From Betaproteobacteria bacterium (GTDB lineage: Bacteria; Pseudomonadota; Gammaproteobacteria; Burkholderiales; JACQAP01), in contig JACQAP010000020.1 of NCBI GenBank assembly GCA_016194905.1, positions 82,976-146,975 on the forward strand: a stretch of 64,000 bases of DNA, written 5' to 3'. A program made the translations under genes and the position numbers. Numbering within the stretch: the first letter of the stretch is position 1; every line of letters starts with the position of its first letter. Of this stretch, positions 61,405 to 64,000 are shown piece after piece. The notes under the pieces were generated by a model. It did no database searches. It saw only the letters and a list, made by a program, of their open reading frames with translations, and had not been told where the DNA came from.

Positions 61405-61638
61405 TCAGTGAAGGACGGTGGGCAAGGTCATCAGCGAATCGAACCCGCCCAAAAACTCGTCGACCGAATCGATCGAGGGGTTTTCGGCGATGACTTTCGC
61501 GAAGTTGTCGCGAAAGGCGACAGCTACCGGACCGTGGAAATAAGCGCAGACATGCGCGGATTTGTTGATGACTTCGAATCCGTCGATACTGGAGTATTCG
61601 ATAACATGATAATTCTGGCTGTCATAGACAATCTGCAT
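61405..61638 (-). CDS. DUF3567 family protein
   Basis: A 77-residue protein with the DUF3567 features: 'MQIVYDSQNYHVIEYSSIDGFEVINK' at the N-terminus, then 'AFRDNFAKVIAENPSIDSVDEFLGGFDSLMTLPTVLH'. The start MQIVYDS (61638) fits the family; upstream Met at 61686 is less likely. The family is largely restricted to Burkholderiales and relatives, which supports the lineage call. Function unknown. Convergent with the reductase gene. Confidence 0.88.
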   Translation of the reverse strand: MQIVYDSQNYHVIEYSSIDGFEVINKSAHVCAYFHGPVAVAFRDNFAKVIAENPSIDSVDEFLGGFDSLMTLPTVLH

Positions 61639-61712
61639 GTTGCCATCCGGAAAGTGAGCCACGCACCCGCGCGTACGCCTCTTCATATGGTGCGAAACGA
61701 CCCCTTTTCAAG

Positions 61713-62204
61713 ATGGCAAATGAAGATGTCATTCGTCGCCAGGGCTATCAAGTGATCGGAAAAAAACTGGCGGAACTGGGCATCGTATTGCCCGCAGCCG
61801 CGACGCCCGCCTTTCAATATGTTCCGGTTGCCGTCCATGAACGCCTGGCCTTCGTCAGCGGGCAGTTGCCTCGCCAGGGCGAATCTCTCGTTACAGGCAA
61901 AGTTGGGGGCGATGTCGACTTGGAGCAAGCCAGAGAGGCTGCCCGGCTGTGCATCCTGCAAGGATTGGCCTGCCTGAATCAGGTCCTGGGATCGCTCGAT
62001 CGAGTGGAGAAGATCCTGAAGGTCACCGGGTTCGTTGCGTCGGCGCCGGGTTTCAATCAGCAACCCAAGGTCATCGATGCAGCTTCGGAACTGCTTGTCC
62101 AGCTGTTCGGGGAGGCAGGCAGACACGCTCGCAGTGCCATCGGCGTTGCCGAATTGCCGCGAAACGCGGCGGTGGAAATCGAGTTGATCGTCGCACTGCG
62201 CTGA
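61713..62204 (+). CDS. RidA/YjgF-like protein
   Basis: A 163-residue RidA-superfamily protein. '[10 protein letters not shown]' (about residues 50-59), '[40 protein letters not shown]' and '[27 protein letters not shown]' follow the trimeric RidA fold; the final Arg of the classic active site is replaced by the 'AVEIE' context. It belongs to a longer RidA subgroup whose activity may not be imine deamination. ATG 61713 has a poor RBS. Divergent from DUF3567. Confidence 0.85.
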   Translation: MANEDVIRRQGYQVIGKKLAELGIVLPAAATPAFQYVPVAVHERLAFVSGQLPRQGESLVTGKVGGDVDLEQAREAARLCILQGLACLNQVLGSLDRVEKILKVTGFVASAPGFNQQPKVIDAASELLVQLFGEAGRHARSAIGVAELPRNAAVEIELIVALR

Positions 62205-62286
62205 ATTAAGGACGAGCATTGAATGCTGCGAACTGCCGGAACATCAGGCAATCGCGAACATGCAATTGCAATTGGGAGAGACGGGA

Positions 62287-63327
62287 ATGAAATACAACAA
62301 GCTTGGATCGAGCGACCTTGGCGTATCGGAAATCTGCCTCGGCACCATGACATGGGGAGAGCAGAACAACGAACGCGATGCGCACCAGCAACTCGATTAC
62401 GCAGTCTCACGCGGCATCAACTTCGTCGACGCGGCGGAGATGTATCCCGTACCGCCGAATGCGGAGACGCAAGGCCGCACCGAAGCCTACTTCGGCAGTT
62501 GGCTAAAGAAGCAGCCGCGCGACAAGGTAATCGTCGCGACCAAGATAACCACGCAAGGACGAGGATTCGGATGGGTGCGGGGCGGCCCTGGCACGATAGG
62601 GCAGAAGAGCATCCAGGAGGCATTGGATGGCAGCCTCAAGCGGCTGCAAACAGATTACGTGGACCTATACCAGATTCACTGGCCGGATCGGTATCTGCCC
62701 CTGTTCGGCAATACTTTTTACGACCCCAAGCAGGAACGTGCAACGGCATCGATCGAGGAGCAACTGGAGGCCTTCGCCGGTTTCGTCAAGGCCGGAAAGA
62801 TCCGCTATATAGGTTTATCCAACGAATCTCCGTGGGGGGTTCTGGAGTTCATGCGCCTTGCCCGCGCAAAAGGGCTGCCCATGGTGGCGTCCATCCAGAA
62901 TGCCTACAGCCTCCTCAATCGGAGCTATGAAGCGGGACTTTCGGAAGTCACGCGTCGCGAGGGCATTCCGTTGCTGGCTTACAGTCCGCTCGCCTTCGGT
63001 CATTTGTCGGCAAAATATCTGAACGGGGCCAAGCCTGCAGGCGCCCGCCTGACCAGGTTTCCTCCGTTCGGACAGCGTTACGACAAGCCGAATGTGATGC
63101 CGGCCGTGACGGCCTATGCGGCTGTGGCCAGGAAGGCGAATCTGTCGGCGGCCTCTTTGGCCATCGCCTTCGTGCGCAGCCGCTGGTTCTGCGCGAGCAC
63201 CATCATCGGCGCAACTACGATGGACCAGTTAAAGGAAGACATCGACGTCGAAGGGGTTACTTTGCAAGAAGAAGTCCACGAGGAAATCGACGCCATTCAT
63301 CTGCGCTACCCCAATCCGGCAATCTGA
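62287..63327 (+). CDS. tas: aldo/keto reductase, Tas type
   Basis: A 346-residue (same length as E. coli Tas) NADP(H)-dependent aldo/keto reductase. Catalytic Tyr in '[21 protein letters not shown]' (residue 53), then Lys in '[11 protein letters not shown]', and His in '[11 protein letters not shown]'. '[19 protein letters not shown]' and '[24 protein letters not shown]' continue the TIM barrel. Start is MKYNKLGSS (62287), matching the family; an ATG at 62260 would add nine residues. Acts on small aldehydes or ketones. Follows RidA by 82 bases. Confidence 0.94.
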   Translation: MKYNKLGSSDLGVSEICLGTMTWGEQNNERDAHQQLDYAVSRGINFVDAAEMYPVPPNAETQGRTEAYFGSWLKKQPRDKVIVATKITTQGRGFGWVRGGPGTIGQKSIQEALDGSLKRLQTDYVDLYQIHWPDRYLPLFGNTFYDPKQERATASIEEQLEAFAGFVKAGKIRYIGLSNESPWGVLEFMRLARAKGLPMVASIQNAYSLLNRSYEAGLSEVTRREGIPLLAYSPLAFGHLSAKYLNGAKPAGARLTRFPPFGQRYDKPNVMPAVTAYAAVARKANLSAASLAIAFVRSRWFCASTIIGATTMDQLKEDIDVEGVTLQEEVHEEIDAIHLRYPNPAI

Positions 63328-63391
63328 TCGCATGACGCCCGTGGCCGGCCGCGCGCTGCGGTCTTTGCGCTCCGGTCGTGCCTGCAAAGGT

Positions 63392-63420
63392 TTGACAGGT
63401 CTTCGATTCTTATCGATAAT
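63392..63420 (+). promoter_or_regulatory. strong sigma-70 promoter of the tRNA-tuf operon
   Basis: TTGACA (63392-63397), exactly 17 bases, GATAAT (63415-63420): eleven of twelve consensus positions. The discriminator after the -10 is CCGCGG, the GC-rich type of stringently controlled stable-RNA promoters. It lies just before tRNA-Tyr. Confidence 0.88.
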
Positions 63421-63434
63421 CCGCGGTTTCGTTC

Positions 63435-63521
<87 letters not shown>

Positions 63522-63625
63522 CAGCTGAAAGACGGGACGGGCGACGGCGATAGGTTGGTTGTCAAGGCGTCTTCAGGCGTGCCGGGGAATTGCAGGTGGT
63601 TTTGACGGGCAGAGCCCGGATTCAG

Positions 63626-63699
63626 GCGGGTGTAGCTCAATGGTAGAGCAGAAGCCTTCCAAGCTTACGACGAGGGTTCGATTCCCTTCACCCGCTCCA
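63626..63699 (+). tRNA. tRNA-Gly (TCC)
   Basis: A 74-base tRNA: acceptor GCGGGTG with CACCCGC, T discriminator, encoded CCA, TTCGATT T-loop, and loop CTTCCAA with anticodon TCC at 63658-63660. Second in the cluster. Confidence 0.95.
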
Positions 63700-63728
63700 G
63701 GAATTTGCTAGCAGTTACGGTGACTTGA

Positions 63729-64000
<272 letters not shown>

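Overview
The window is high-GC chromosomal DNA of a betaproteobacterium, most likely Burkholderiales or a close relative. The evidence is the right-hand end, where tRNA-Tyr, tRNA-Gly, tRNA-Thr and tuf lie in the order usual for Betaproteobacteria, plus a DUF3567 gene, an MdtABC-type efflux operon, SelO, proteobacterial GshA and OsmC. All calls come from reading the sequence and remembered family features; no database search was run.

Layout. 1-4.6 kb: a TetR regulator, small secreted or unknown proteins, a 27-codon ORF with an extreme ribosome binding site, a RIO kinase whose natural start codon appears to be lost, and OsmC. 4.8-11.4 kb: redox and catabolic genes on the plus strand (a cAMP-receptor-like/thioredoxin-reductase-like fusion, an amidase, a Rieske-FAD reductase, DUF5996, an SDR). 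11.4-28.9 kb: mixed housekeeping and envelope genes (aminotransferase, S4 protein plus slyX, selO, FKBP isomerase, gshA, serine hydrolase, rhomboid, two DUF2914 proteins, PQQ-type sugar dehydrogenase, MFS, an atypical Nramp).

28.98-44.8 kb: a large minus-strand multidrug efflux locus in transcription order mdtA-mdtB-mdtC, outer-membrane factor, second adaptor, second RND pump. It is divergent from an OmpR-type response regulator and histidine kinase that probably control it. A nested inverted repeat built on CACGGAG sits inside the operon.

44.9-58.5 kb: an accessory region. It holds a CDGSH protein, a rhodanese with a 55-residue membrane protein behind paired TTGC-N4-GCAA sites, then a probable sugar-acid island: GMC oxidoreductase, two enolase-superfamily enzymes, a 3-oxoadipyl-CoA-type thiolase, a LarA homologue paired with a divergent LarA-like protein, and an AraC regulator whose promoter carries a TetR-style palindrome. 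58.65-60.3 kb: an L-lactate permease, which may link functionally to the LarA pair. Three truncated gene relics (TRAP permease, amidohydrolase, Gfo/Idh/MocA) show past rearrangement in the window.

60.4-64 kb: MDR-type reductase, DUF3567, RidA-like protein, Tas aldo/keto reductase, then a strong promoter with a GC-rich discriminator driving the tRNA-tuf operon; tuf is cut by the window end.
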